Translations under genes and position numbers: made by a program | Part shown: piece after piece, positions 1-7,688 of the stretch | Numbering within the stretch: position 1 is the first letter of the stretch | Layout: each line of letters opens with the position of its first letter | Notes under the pieces: generated by a model | Seen by the model: only the letters and a program-made list of their open reading frames with translations | Databases searched by the model: none | Told to the model about the DNA's origin: nothing | Assembly: GCA_024641735.1 (NCBI GenBank) | Contig: JAHECN010000011.1 | Coordinates: 1 to 35,056 of the forward strand | DNA: 35,056 nucleotides | DNA from: Gemmatimonadota bacterium | Lineage (GTDB): Bacteria > Gemmatimonadota > Gemmatimonadetes > Gemmatimonadales > GWC2-71-9 | Reading direction: 5' to 3'

Positions 1-2250
1 CCCCATCGTCGCGATCACGATGTCGTCATCGCGCAACGCGATGTCGTGGACCGGAACCGGAGGCAAGTTGAGCGTCATCGGCTGCCAGTGCTCTCCGGCG
101 TCGTAGGAGATGTAGATGCTGCGCTCGGTGGCGGCGTAGAGCATCCCAGGGCGCTGGAGGTCCTCACGGATCGCGCGGGTGAACTCTGTCGCGGGAATCC
201 CCGACACGATCTTGTGCCACGTGACGCCGTAGTCGGTCGTCTTGTAGAGGTACGGGGTGAAGTCGTCGAGCTGATAGCGATTGGCGGCGAAGTACATCGT
301 CCCCGGCTTGGTGCGCGACGGCTCCACGATCGAGATCCGGCTCCACTTCGGCAGATCCTTCGGGGTGACGTTGACCCACACCGGCTTCACCGCGTTCGCG
401 TTGCGTGAGAGGTGAATCAGGCCGTCGTCGGAACCCGTCCACACCAACCCCGGTGTCACGGGGGACTCTTGCACCGCGAAGATGGTGGCGTAGTACTCGA
501 CGGAGGTCTGGTCCTTGGTCAGTGGCCCACCTGACGGGCCGAGCGTCGCCGGATCGTTGCGCGTCAGGTCTGGCGAGACGATGGTCCAATTCTGTCCCAG
601 ATCCTTCGACTTGAAGAGGACATTTGATCCGACCCACAACGTCTTGGGGTCATGCGTGGAGTTCATGATCGGGAAAGTCCACTGCATCCGGTACTTGGAA
701 TCGATCGCGTCGTGGCCCATGGGGTTGAGCGGCCACGGATCGAGCCGCATCGATTCACCGGTGCGCTTGTTCTGCATCTGGAGGACGCCACTGTAGTTGC
801 CTCCAAACGTGACGTCAGGATCCAAGGGGTCCGACGCGACATAGCCGGACTCGCCACCAGCGCCGCCATAGCGGGTCGTGAAATTCCATTGACTCGCTGG
901 TGCAGCAGGCGTCGCCGCGCCGCCACGTCCGCCCGCGCCTCCTCCACCGAAGCCGCCGCGCCCGCCACCACCAGCCGCACGGATCGGGAAGCAGTCGACT
1001 CCACCGTCCTGTGCCGCGCCGCACACGTCATACGGATTCGCGTTGGTCAAATGGACGTGGTAGTACTGGCCGGTGGGCAGGTTGGCGCGCGTGAGGGTGC
1101 CGTCGAGTGAGATCGTAATCCCGGGATCTCCAGCGACCGCGATCCGCTTCGGATTGGTCGGGTCGATCCAATACTGGTGGGTGTCGCCGTTGCCGAGGCC
1201 ACTCTGGAAGGTGATGCCACCATCCTTCGAGATGTAGCCGCCCACGTTGCCGGCGTAGACCACGTTGGTGTCAAGCGGGTCAGCGGTCAGCTTGGTGTAG
1301 TACCAGGCACGTTGCCGAAGGTTGCGATCCTTGTTGAGGTACTTCCAGTTCGCGCCGCCGTCATCGGAGCGATAGACGCCACCATCCTCCGCCTCGATGA
1401 TCGCCCAGATCCGCTGCGAGTTCGCCGGCGAGACGGCCAGCCCGATGTTGCCCCAGATCCCGCTCGGCAAGCCTGGCGCCCGCGTCAACTCGGTCCAGTG
1501 ATCGCCGCCGTCGGTGCTCTTCCAGAGCCCGCTCCCGGCACCGCCGCTCACCAGCATCCACGGCGTCCGACCCGCCTGCCAGAAGCCGGCGTACAAGACG
1601 TTGGGATCCTTCGGATCCATCACCAGATCTGCGACGCCAGTCGAGTCATTCTTGAAAAGGACGTTCTGCCAACTCTTCCCACCGTCCCGCGTGCGAAAGA
1701 CACCGCGCTCCGCATTGGGACCAAAGACATGGCCCAAGGCTCCGACATACGCGATGTCAGGATTGGTCGGGTGCGTCGCGATGCGGGAGATGTATTGCGT
1801 CTCACGCAGGCCCATGTACTGCCAGGTCTTGCCGGCGTCCAACGACTTCCAGACGCCATCGCCATGCGAGACGTTGCCACGAATCGGTGTTTCACCGCCG
1901 CCGGCCCAGACAATGTCCGGATTCCCGCGGAACACGTCGACCGCACCGATCGTCCCCCCGAAATACGCGTCGGTCATCGGGTTCCACGTCTTGCCCCCAT
2001 CGGCCGTCTTCCATACTCCGCCACCCGTCGTGCCGACATAGTACTCGTCCGGCCGCTGGGTGGAGCCAACCACCGACGTCATCCGCCCGGTGCGAGCGGG
2101 TCCCAGCATGCGCCACTCCAAGCCACGCCACGCCGCGGTGTCAACCGGCCCTGCGGTGGGGCCAGCCGTGGCACGGGTCTGCCCCAAAGCAGGGGATGAC
2201 GCCAGGGCGGCAATGACGACAAAAGACAGCAGCCGGACCGGTGGGAACAC
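1..2250 (-). CDS. Exported BNR/VPS10-type beta-propeller protein, partial (3' end beyond window)
   Basis: The frame is open from a GTG at 2250 to base 1 with no stop, which is why the ORF track missed it; 750 residues are visible. The N-terminus VFPPVRLLSFVVIAALASSPALGQ is a typical signal peptide, and GGAGG lies 5 bases upstream of the GTG. Asp-box motifs (S/TxDxGxxW) recur, for example KTADGGKTW, KSLDAGKTW, RTRDGGKSW, KSTDGGDHW, RSDDGGANW, KSKDLGQNW, KTTDYGVTW and ISYDAGEHW. This indicates a seven- to ten-bladed propeller of the sialidase/sortilin (VPS10) type. Such proteins are often annotated as glycosyl hydrolases, but no catalytic residues are evident, so binding or an unknown extracytoplasmic role is as likely. 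A Gly/Arg-rich insert (about residues 420-447) interrupts the propeller. Family members usually reach about 1000 residues, so roughly a quarter is missing. The fold is fairly certain and the function is not. Confidence 0.88.
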   Translation of the reverse strand, partial: MFPPVRLLSFVVIAALASSPALGQTRATAGPTAGPVDTAAWRGLEWRMLGPARTGRMTSVVGSTQRPDEYYVGTTGGGVWKTADGGKTWNPMTDAYFGGTIGAVDVFRGNPDIVWAGGGETPIRGNVSHGDGVWKSLDAGKTWQYMGLRETQYISRIATHPTNPDIAYVGALGHVFGPNAERGVFRTRDGGKSWQNVLFKNDSTGVADLVMDPKDPNVLYAGFWQAGRTPWMLVSGGAGSGLWKSTDGGDHWTELTRAPGLPSGIWGNIGLAVSPANSQRIWAIIEAEDGGVYRSDDGGANWKYLNKDRNLRQRAWYYTKLTADPLDTNVVYAGNVGGYISKDGGITFQSGLGNGDTHQYWIDPTNPKRIAVAGDPGITISLDGTLTRANLPTGQYYHVHLTNANPYDVCGAAQDGGVDCFPIRAAGGGGRGGFGGGGAGGRGGAATPAAPASQWNFTTRYGGAGGESGYVASDPLDPDVTFGGNYSGVLQMQNKRTGESMRLDPWPLNPMGHDAIDSKYRMQWTFPIMNSTHDPKTLWVGSNVLFKSKDLGQNWTIVSPDLTRNDPATLGPSGGPLTKDQTSVEYYATIFAVQESPVTPGLVWTGSDDGLIHLSRNANAVKPVWVNVTPKDLPKWSRISIVEPSRTKPGTMYFAANRYQLDDFTPYLYKTTDYGVTWHKIVSGIPATEFTRAIREDLQRPGMLYAATERSIYISYDAGEHWQPMTLNLPPVPVHDIALRDDDIVIATMG

Positions 2251-2343
2251 GCGAACCTCCGCGGGGTGGCAACAGGATGGGGTGGGGATCCGAGAAATCT
2301 AGCCTTTTTCAGGCAGGGCGGGAGATCGGGGTGTCCTGATCTC

Positions 2344-2365
2344 GCTGCGGCCTGACGGCCGCAGC
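2344..2365. repeat. Palindromic intergenic repeat, copy 1
   Basis: This is a perfect inverted repeat: 9-base arms GCTGCGGCC and GGCCGCAGC around the loop TGAC. The identical 22 bases recur at 9104-9125. It lies in the 196-bp gap between the FAD oxidase stop and the start of the propeller gene, both on the minus strand. It could form a strong hairpin in the transcript (terminator or mRNA-stabilising role) or be a REP-like dispersed element. No T-tract follows on either strand. Confidence 0.8.
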
Positions 2366-2376
2366 TGAATAGAGCT

Positions 2377-2449
2377 TACGACCTACGACCCCTACGACTT
2401 CATGACTCTACGACGCTCTCACGACTCGCTTCTCACGACTCACGACTCA
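2377..2449. repeat. Degenerate 7-bp tandem repeat (TACGACC / TCACGAC)
   Basis: TACGACC occurs twice back to back (2377-2390), followed by TACGACT, TACGACG and three copies of CACGACTC, two of them in tandem at a 7-base period near the end. The tract runs into the stop codon of the FAD oxidase (TGA, complement of 2447-2449). No coding potential is seen. It belongs to a set of heptanucleotide repeats in intergenic positions of this window. Confidence 0.7.
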
Positions 2450-3832
2450 AAAAATATTTCCCGGCGCCATCAACCCGTCCGGATCCAACGCTGCCTTGAT
2501 TCCCAGCATTACGGCGCGCTGCTGGGCGCTCAACTGCATGCTCATCCACCGATGCTTGATTTTGCCGATGCCATGCTCCGCCGCGACGGTGCCTCCCATG
2601 GCGAGAATCGGTCGCAGGATGGCAGCAATCGTCTCCTCGATCGCATGAACCTCGTCCGCGTTCCGGGCAACGAAATCCATATGCGGATGTCCATTGCCGG
2701 CATGCCCGTAGATCGTCGGGGTTACGACGCCGTGCTCCGCGACTGCCGCGCGCGCGATCCCGATTGCCTCGGCGAGTCTGGGATACGGCACCGCCCAATC
2801 GGTGGCGAGGCGCCGGCCGCCATCGGCCATGAACGCATGCCCGCGTTCGAGCATCGTGGCGGGCACCGCATGCCGGAGCAGACGCGCGGTGCGGATCGTG
2901 GCGTCGTTGTCGAAGACCAGCACGTCCTCGGCCATTGCGCCATGGGCTTCCGCCAGCGCCAACCAGCGATCGAAGTCGAGTTCTGCGTCCCCGGGAGACT
3001 CCTCCTCCGTATACACGAAGGCCTGGCCCAGCCAATTGCTTCCTCCTTCCTGCGATCGGACGACCGCCAATGCTTCCGCGTCCAGAAACTCAAGACACCG
3101 TGGCGCGATGACCCCGCGCGTCATCGCTTCACGGGCGGCGACTACAAAGGCCAGCGCCTCGGCGTCGCCGGGGAAGGGGAGGCCGAGGCCGGTGACCCGC
3201 TCCGGCAAGGGAAGCAGGGAAAGCTCCGCGGCAACCACGACGCCAAGTGTCCCCTCGCTGCCAATGAACCAATCGATCGGGTCGTGGATTGCGGCGTAGC
3301 CGACGGTGTTCTTCTCGAGGCGCGTGCGGGAGAGCTCGACCTGCTCACCGGAGGCGAGTACGACGCTCAAACCGGTGATGTGCCGACGCGTGGCACCATA
3401 ACGAAGCGAGCGGGCCCCCGACGCGTTGCACGCGATCGCCCCACCGAGGGCGGCCTCCTCTTCGCTCGTCGGATCGGGAGCGAAGAGCAGGCCCTCCGCG
3501 GCCAACGCGCGCTTGAGGTCACCAACGAGAATGCCGGGTTCGACGCGCGCCGTGCGGCGGACGGGATCGATGTCCAGAATCCGAGCCATGCCACGCAGCG
3601 ACAGCAGTGTCCCCTGGTCGGTGATCGACCCTCCCGTCATGCTGCTCTGCCCGCCGGCGGCGGTGACTGGCGTCTTGGTGGCGGCGGCCTGCTGCATGAG
3701 CGCGACCACCTCCGGCGCAGAGGTCGGTCGGGCGACGGCCTCGGGGAGCAGGGCGAGCCCGGAGGCATCGGCCGCATAGGCCTGCCGCACGGCAGGGTCG
3801 CGAGTCAGGAAAGTGAGCTCTGGGGCAGTCAC
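2447..3832 (-). CDS. FAD-binding oxidase, GlcD / D-lactate dehydrogenase type
   Basis: This 461-residue flavoprotein is of the vanillyl-alcohol-oxidase fold and probably oxidises a 2-hydroxy acid (glycolate or D-lactate). The N-terminal PCMH FAD domain shows TSAPEVVALMQQAAATKTPV, then GGQSSMTGGS and PDPTSEEEAALGGAIACNASG with the RYGATRRHITG segment. The C-terminal cap domain shows GHAGNGHPH (family GHxGDGNxH) and the hallmark EHGIGKIK. The ORF track starts at 4006, inside the divergent SDR gene. The GTG at 3832 is preferred because GAGG lies just upstream, a possible -10 GATACT is further up, and it leaves an intergenic region. An ATG at 3916 would overlap the SDR start codon. No FeS (GlcF-like) partner is visible nearby. 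Substrate is not decidable from sequence. Confidence 0.9.
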   Translation of the reverse strand: MTAPELTFLTRDPAVRQAYAADASGLALLPEAVARPTSAPEVVALMQQAAATKTPVTAAGGQSSMTGGSITDQGTLLSLRGMARILDIDPVRRTARVEPGILVGDLKRALAAEGLLFAPDPTSEEEAALGGAIACNASGARSLRYGATRRHITGLSVVLASGEQVELSRTRLEKNTVGYAAIHDPIDWFIGSEGTLGVVVAAELSLLPLPERVTGLGLPFPGDAEALAFVVAAREAMTRGVIAPRCLEFLDAEALAVVRSQEGGSNWLGQAFVYTEEESPGDAELDFDRWLALAEAHGAMAEDVLVFDNDATIRTARLLRHAVPATMLERGHAFMADGGRRLATDWAVPYPRLAEAIGIARAAVAEHGVVTPTIYGHAGNGHPHMDFVARNADEVHAIEETIAAILRPILAMGGTVAAEHGIGKIKHRWMSMQLSAQQRAVMLGIKAALDPDGLMAPGNIF

Positions 3833-3879
3833 GACGCCTCGGAATGGGAGGTATTGCTTCAATAGTATCGCCGATCCCT

Positions 3880-3907
3880 TTGCCTCGCCCGCCCGGTCTG
3901 TTAGTCT
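3880..3907 (+). promoter_or_regulatory. Candidate promoter giving a leaderless SDR mRNA
   Basis: TTGCCT (3880-3885), a 16-bp spacer and TAGTCT (3902-3907) resemble -35 and -10 boxes. Only seven bases separate the -10 from the ATG at 3915 and no Shine-Dalgarno is present, so transcription would begin at or next to the start codon. This is inferred from spacing only. Confidence 0.45.
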
Positions 3908-3914
3908 GTCCCCC

Positions 3915-5480
3915 ATGACGACCCCCGACTTTGTCTCTCCCGAGGCCCCCAGCCCGGAAGAATTGGAACGTATTGCCGACGCGGCGCGCCTCCTTGAAGC
4001 GATCATCGAGGATCGCGGGATCTTGGTGCATCTCAGCGACGATGTCCGCCACCGCTTGTTGAACGCTGCCGGGAAGGTCTATGCCCCGGACGCCTTCGCT
4101 CGGCGGCAACTGGTCAAGGCCGCCGCGCGGAAGCGCAAGGCGGAGAAGGTGCACGTGGAGGAGAGCGTGCTGTCGAACACCGGGATTCGGCAGAGCCGGA
4201 CCCGCGCCGGGGTGGCAACGCCGAACTACTTCCTCGCGAATCCGGTGACGCCTCAGGAAGTGGAGGACGATCCCGACTTCCGTGAGGCAGTGGATCCGCA
4301 GAACTGCTACGTCTGCAAGCAGGACTTCAACGCGGTCCACCATTTCTACGATCAGCTTTGCCCGAGTTGCGCTGAGTTCAACTTCACGAAGCGCACGGAA
4401 CTCGCCGATCTGAGTGGGCGCGTCGCGCTGCTCACCGGTGGTCGCGTCAAGATCGGTTACCAGGCTGGATTGAAGTTGTTGCGCGCTGGCGCACGACTCA
4501 TCGTGACGACGCGCTTTCCGCGGGACTCGGCCGTTCGGTACTCCCGCGAGCCGGATTTTGCGGAGTGGTCGAATCGGTTGGAGATTGTGGGACTCGATCT
4601 TCGGCACACACCGAGCATCGAAGCGCTCTGTCACCGGCTCTCGACGGAATGTGATCGCCTCGACTTCATCATCAGCAACGCCTGCCAGACGGTTCGGCGT
4701 CCGCCGGACTTCTATCGTCACATGATGGCGCAGGAACTCTCTTCGCTGAATGAGATGCCCTCACCCGCACGCAAGCTCCTGCACCCGTTGGAAGGGATGC
4801 GCGAGGCGAAGCAGCTCTCGGCCAGCAATGACGGGATGCCCGTGCTGGACGATCTGGTGAGCGAGATTCCGGGGCTGACGCACGCCGCGGCGCTCTCCCA
4901 GGTGCCGCTCCTCGCCGAGGAACTGCTGGGGCAAGCACACCTCTTCCCGGAAGGGGAGCTCGACCTCGACATGCAGCAAGTGGATCTTCGCGGACGCAAT
5001 TCGTGGCGCCTCCACCTGCATGAAGTCTCGACTGTCGAACTGCTCGAGGTCCAGCTCGTCAACGCGGTTGCACCATTCGTGCTGAACGCTCGGTTGCGTC
5101 CGTTGATGAATCGGACTCCCAATCGGGACAAGCACATCGTCAACGTCTCGGCCGTGGAAGGACAGTTCTATCGCCGATTCAAGACCACGCGCCATCCGCA
5201 CACCAACATGGCCAAGGCCGCGTTGAACATGATGACGCGCACATCGGCGGCGGACTACTACAAGGACGGCATCCACATGAACTCAGTCGACACCGGCTGG
5301 GTGACGGACGAGGACCCGTTCGAGATTGCGGCTGCGAAGACTGCGGAGCATCGCTTCCACCCGCCGCTCGACATCATCGACGGCGCAGCTCGGATCGTTG
5401 ATCCGATCATCGATGGCATCAACACGGGCACGCACGTCTGGGGACAATTTCTCAAGGACTACCGCTCGGTCGACTGGTAG
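3915..5480 (+). CDS. Atypical SDR-family oxidoreductase with a four-Cys cluster
   Basis: The protein has 521 residues from the ATG at 3915; the upstream part of the ORF-track frame (from 3813) overlaps the divergent FAD oxidase and is unlikely to be coding. Residues 1-120 are helical and charged. C131xxC134 and C149xxC152 form a probable zinc site (CYVCKQDF ... CPSC). A Rossmann domain follows, with the nucleotide loop TGGRVKIGYQ at about 174 and the family segment DLR. S412 sits in NVSAVEG. In the active-site helix, HPHTNMAKAALNMMTRTSA, the usual YxxxK reads TxxxK (T430/K434), although a separate Y419RRFK is nearby. About 110 residues separate the NNAG-like ISNACQT from the active site, longer than in classical SDRs (about 250 residues in total). 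NAD(P) binding is likely; the reaction is unknown. The downstream membrane protein is 79 bp away and has its own SD. Confidence 0.85.
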   Translation: MTTPDFVSPEAPSPEELERIADAARLLEAIIEDRGILVHLSDDVRHRLLNAAGKVYAPDAFARRQLVKAAARKRKAEKVHVEESVLSNTGIRQSRTRAGVATPNYFLANPVTPQEVEDDPDFREAVDPQNCYVCKQDFNAVHHFYDQLCPSCAEFNFTKRTELADLSGRVALLTGGRVKIGYQAGLKLLRAGARLIVTTRFPRDSAVRYSREPDFAEWSNRLEIVGLDLRHTPSIEALCHRLSTECDRLDFIISNACQTVRRPPDFYRHMMAQELSSLNEMPSPARKLLHPLEGMREAKQLSASNDGMPVLDDLVSEIPGLTHAAALSQVPLLAEELLGQAHLFPEGELDLDMQQVDLRGRNSWRLHLHEVSTVELLEVQLVNAVAPFVLNARLRPLMNRTPNRDKHIVNVSAVEGQFYRRFKTTRHPHTNMAKAALNMMTRTSAADYYKDGIHMNSVDTGWVTDEDPFEIAAAKTAEHRFHPPLDIIDGAARIVDPIIDGINTGTHVWGQFLKDYRSVDW

Positions 5481-5559
5481 CACCTTCCGCACGCGCCCCT
5501 CTGTTCCGTTTCGGCGGCGCGCGTTATCGTCAAGGGTCCCCCCTCTCAGGAGCCCTTCT

Positions 5560-6123
5560 ATGGTGACCATCACGTCGCTCTGGCTGCCGATCGTTGTGTC
5601 GGCGGTGGCCGTCTTCCTGACCAGCAGCCTCGTCCACATGGTCCTCCCCTGGCACAAGGGAGACTATCCGCCTGTGCCTAATCAGGACCGGGTTCAGGAG
5701 GCGCTCCGGCCGTTCGCGATTCCCCCGGGTGATTACATGCTGCCACGTTCCTTCGACATGAAGGAGATGGAGACCCCGGAATTCAAAGAAAAGCTGGCCA
5801 ACGGGCCCGTGATGACGATGACGGTGATGCCGAACGGCCCTTTCCTCATGGGAACAACGTTCGTGCATTGGTTCATCTTCCTGCTCGCAGTTGGGGTGGC
5901 CTGCGCGTACATGGCGTCCCGCGCACTGGCGCCCGGCGTCGAGTACCTGGAGGCGTTCCGTTTTGCGGGGACGACGGCCTTCCTCTGCTACGGCATGGGA
6001 GCATGGCCCCTCACGATCTGGTACAAGCGGGGGGCCGGATTGGCGCTCAAGGGGACCTTCGATGCCCTCCTGTACGGCGCCGTCACCGGTGGTGTCTTCG
6101 GATGGCTCTGGCCGGTCGCCTAG
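5560..6123 (+). CDS. Small four-helix membrane protein, function unknown
   Basis: The protein has 187 residues. The ATG at 5560 has AGGAG seven bases upstream; the longer ORF in the track overlaps the SDR gene. Hydrophobic helices are visible at about residues 7-29 (LWLPIVVSAVAVFLTSSLVH), 95-117 (FVHWFIFLLAVGVACAYMAS), 125-147 and 162-184. Between helix 1 and 2 is a soluble loop with HKGDYPPVPNQDRVQEALRPF and a Met-rich stretch (MTMTVMPNGPFLMGT). I do not recognise a named family. An inner-membrane location is inferred from the absence of a cleavable signal peptide. A hairpin follows the stop codon. Confidence 0.82.
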   Translation: MVTITSLWLPIVVSAVAVFLTSSLVHMVLPWHKGDYPPVPNQDRVQEALRPFAIPPGDYMLPRSFDMKEMETPEFKEKLANGPVMTMTVMPNGPFLMGTTFVHWFIFLLAVGVACAYMASRALAPGVEYLEAFRFAGTTAFLCYGMGAWPLTIWYKRGAGLALKGTFDALLYGAVTGGVFGWLWPVA

Positions 6124-6145
6124 GTGGGCGGGCGGGGTAGATGAC

Positions 6146-6173
6146 GCGGCCACTCCGATTCCGGGGTGGCCGC
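6146..6173 (+). terminator. Hairpin after the membrane-protein gene
   Basis: GCGGCCACTCC pairs with GGGGTGGCCGC (one T-G wobble) around a six-base loop. No T-run follows, so it is either a weak or Rho-assisted terminator or a 3'-end stabilising hairpin. It separates the membrane-protein gene from the rex promoter. Confidence 0.5.
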
Positions 6174-6187
6174 GCTCGCGTTCGGGG

Positions 6188-6222
6188 TTGCCCCACCCAA
6201 CCGCTCGTGAAACATTTCACAA
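6188..6222 (+). promoter_or_regulatory. rex promoter with overlapping Rex operator
   Basis: TCGTGAAACATTTCACAA (6205-6222) matches the known Rex operator consensus TTGTGAAnnnnTTCACAA with one mismatch. It ends on the base before the rex ATG. TTGCCC (6188-6193), 17 bp and AACATT (6211-6216) can serve as -35 and -10, putting the -10 inside the operator and the transcript start at about the ATG. No SD is present. The arrangement predicts negative autoregulation of rex and the downstream genes, relieved when NADH is high. Confidence 0.75.
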
Positions 6223-6873
6223 ATGCTCCCCCGCAAGATCGCCGACTCGACCGTGCGCCGCCTCGCGATCTACCTCCGCTTTCTCGAGGAATTCGAGGCA
6301 CAAGGCGCCGACACCCTTTCCTCAAAGGCCTTGGCGCACCGGGCAGGGACCACCTCGGCCCAGGTCCGGAAGGATTTGTCCTTTTTCGGGTCCTTCGGGA
6401 AGCGAGGGCTCGGCTATGACGTCCATGCGCTGGCGAGGGAACTTCGTGATATCCTTGGCCTGAATCGCCGCTACCGGGTGATCATGGTCGGGGCGGGTCG
6501 ACTCGCCGGCGCCTTGGTGCAGTTCTCCGGATTCAATGAGCGCGGCTTCGACGTGGTCGCCGTCCTCGAGAAGGATCCGGCGAAAATCGGTCAGCGCTGG
6601 GGTGGATTGGTGGTGGAGGACGTCCGTCATCTGGAGAAGGTGGTGAAGCAGCAGCGGGTCGATCTGGCGATTCTCGTCACCCCCGCCGACCCGGCGCAGG
6701 GGCTCGTCGATCGACTGGTCGCTGCCGGTGTCACCGCCGTCCTGAATTTCGCGCCTGTCCAGTTGCAGGTCCCCGAAGGAGTCGAAGTGAAGAACGTGAA
6801 CCTCGCCGTCGAGCTCGAAACGCTCTCCTACGCTATCAAACACCGCTCCGACAACCGCGCGGAATCAGCGTGA
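6223..6873 (+). CDS. rex: Redox-sensing transcriptional repressor Rex
   Basis: The protein has 216 residues, normal for Rex. The N-terminal winged helix begins with the signature KIADSTVRRLAIYLRFLEEF and contains the recognition region TTSAQVRKDLSFFGSFGKRG. The Rossmann domain has VGAGRLAGAL (family GxGxLGxAL) and ends in the domain-swapped helix NVNLAVELETLSYAIKH. Rex dimers bind DNA when NAD+ predominates and release it when NADH rises, controlling fermentation and respiration genes. The ATG immediately follows a Rex operator. The exonuclease gene starts within the rex stop (GTGA overlap), so the three genes 6223-8575 are probably one operon. Confidence 0.96.
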   Translation: MLPRKIADSTVRRLAIYLRFLEEFEAQGADTLSSKALAHRAGTTSAQVRKDLSFFGSFGKRGLGYDVHALARELRDILGLNRRYRVIMVGAGRLAGALVQFSGFNERGFDVVAVLEKDPAKIGQRWGGLVVEDVRHLEKVVKQQRVDLAILVTPADPAQGLVDRLVAAGVTAVLNFAPVQLQVPEGVEVKNVNLAVELETLSYAIKHRSDNRAESA

Positions 6874-7688
6874 CCGGCCTCTCGGCCGTTCCCTCGGGTA
6901 CGCTGATCGATCGAGCGCTCACGCTCCTGCTCGACGGACCGCTGGACGCCGAGGGAGTGGCGACTCAGGTGCTTGGCCTCCCGAATGCCCCGCGTGCAGT
7001 GGCGGATCGGCTCGCCGTGGCCTTGCTCGGCTCGGATCCGCGGGTGCGTCAACAGTCGGACGGACGCTGGGCGCTGGCCGCCGCGGCGCAGGGATCCCCG
7101 CTGCTCGGCGAATGCGCGTTCGCCGTGGTCGACGTGGAGACCACCGGAATGCAACCGACGGTGGACGATCGGATCACCGAGATCGCCGTCGTGGTGGTGC
7201 ATGGAACACGTCGTGAGGTGGTGTTCGATTCGCTGGTGAATCCGGGTCGCCCGATCCCCGGACGTATCCAAGAACTGACCGGTATCAGTGACGCGATGGT
7301 GAAGACCGCGCCAACCTTTGCGGACATTGCGGACGGCGTGGTGGACGCACTGGCTGGTCGAGTCTTCGTGGCGCACAACGCCCGATTCGATTGGGGCTTC
7401 GTGGGCGCGGAGGTCAAGCGTGCAAAGGGTCTGGTGCTGGATGGCCCGCGGCTCTGCACGGTCCGCTTGGCACGCCGCCTCTATCGCGGAGAGCAGTCGT
7501 ACTCACTCGGCGCCTTGGCAGAACGCTTTGGGCTGGAGAACGCGGCACGCCACCGCGCGGCCGGCGACGCGGTGGTGACCGGCATGCTGCTCGAACGGCT
7601 CCTGAGCGTGGCGGCCGAGAAGGAGATCCGCACGCTGCAGGATCTCGAGACGATGCACCGGACCCCCGTCGCGGAGTTGCCGGTATGA
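6870..7688 (+). CDS. DnaQ/epsilon-type 3'-5' exonuclease
   Basis: The protein has 272 residues from a GTG overlapping the rex stop by 4 bp. An N-terminal region of about 85 residues, possibly a winged-helix module (VADRLAVALLGSDPRVRQQSDGRWAL), precedes the exonuclease domain. The DEDDh motifs are complete: ExoI VVDVETTG, ExoII HNARFDWGFV and ExoIII HRAAGDA. It also has the family segment NPGRPIPGRIQELTGISDAMV. This is the epsilon/PolC-exonuclease group and could act in proofreading or as a stand-alone exonuclease. It is not fused to GIY-YIG or helicase domains as in some relatives. Co-transcription with rex is inferred from the overlap, and a functional link to redox is not evident. Confidence 0.9.
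   Translation: MTGLSAVPSGTLIDRALTLLLDGPLDAEGVATQVLGLPNAPRAVADRLAVALLGSDPRVRQQSDGRWALAAAAQGSPLLGECAFAVVDVETTGMQPTVDDRITEIAVVVVHGTRREVVFDSLVNPGRPIPGRIQELTGISDAMVKTAPTFADIADGVVDALAGRVFVAHNARFDWGFVGAEVKRAKGLVLDGPRLCTVRLARRLYRGEQSYSLGALAERFGLENAARHRAAGDAVVTGMLLERLLSVAAEKEIRTLQDLETMHRTPVAELPV

Noticed and set aside
1177-2199. 340-residue plus-strand ORF inside the propeller gene, and its 2402-3865 counterpart inside the FAD oxidase gene
   Set aside because: The opposite strand carries clear protein motifs (Asp boxes; FAD-oxidase signatures) in each case, so these are shadows.
3813-3914. N-terminal extension of the SDR protein from the ORF track
   Set aside because: It overlaps the divergent FAD oxidase start and its promoter region, and the residues (SSGAVTTPRNGRYCF) show no conserved feature.
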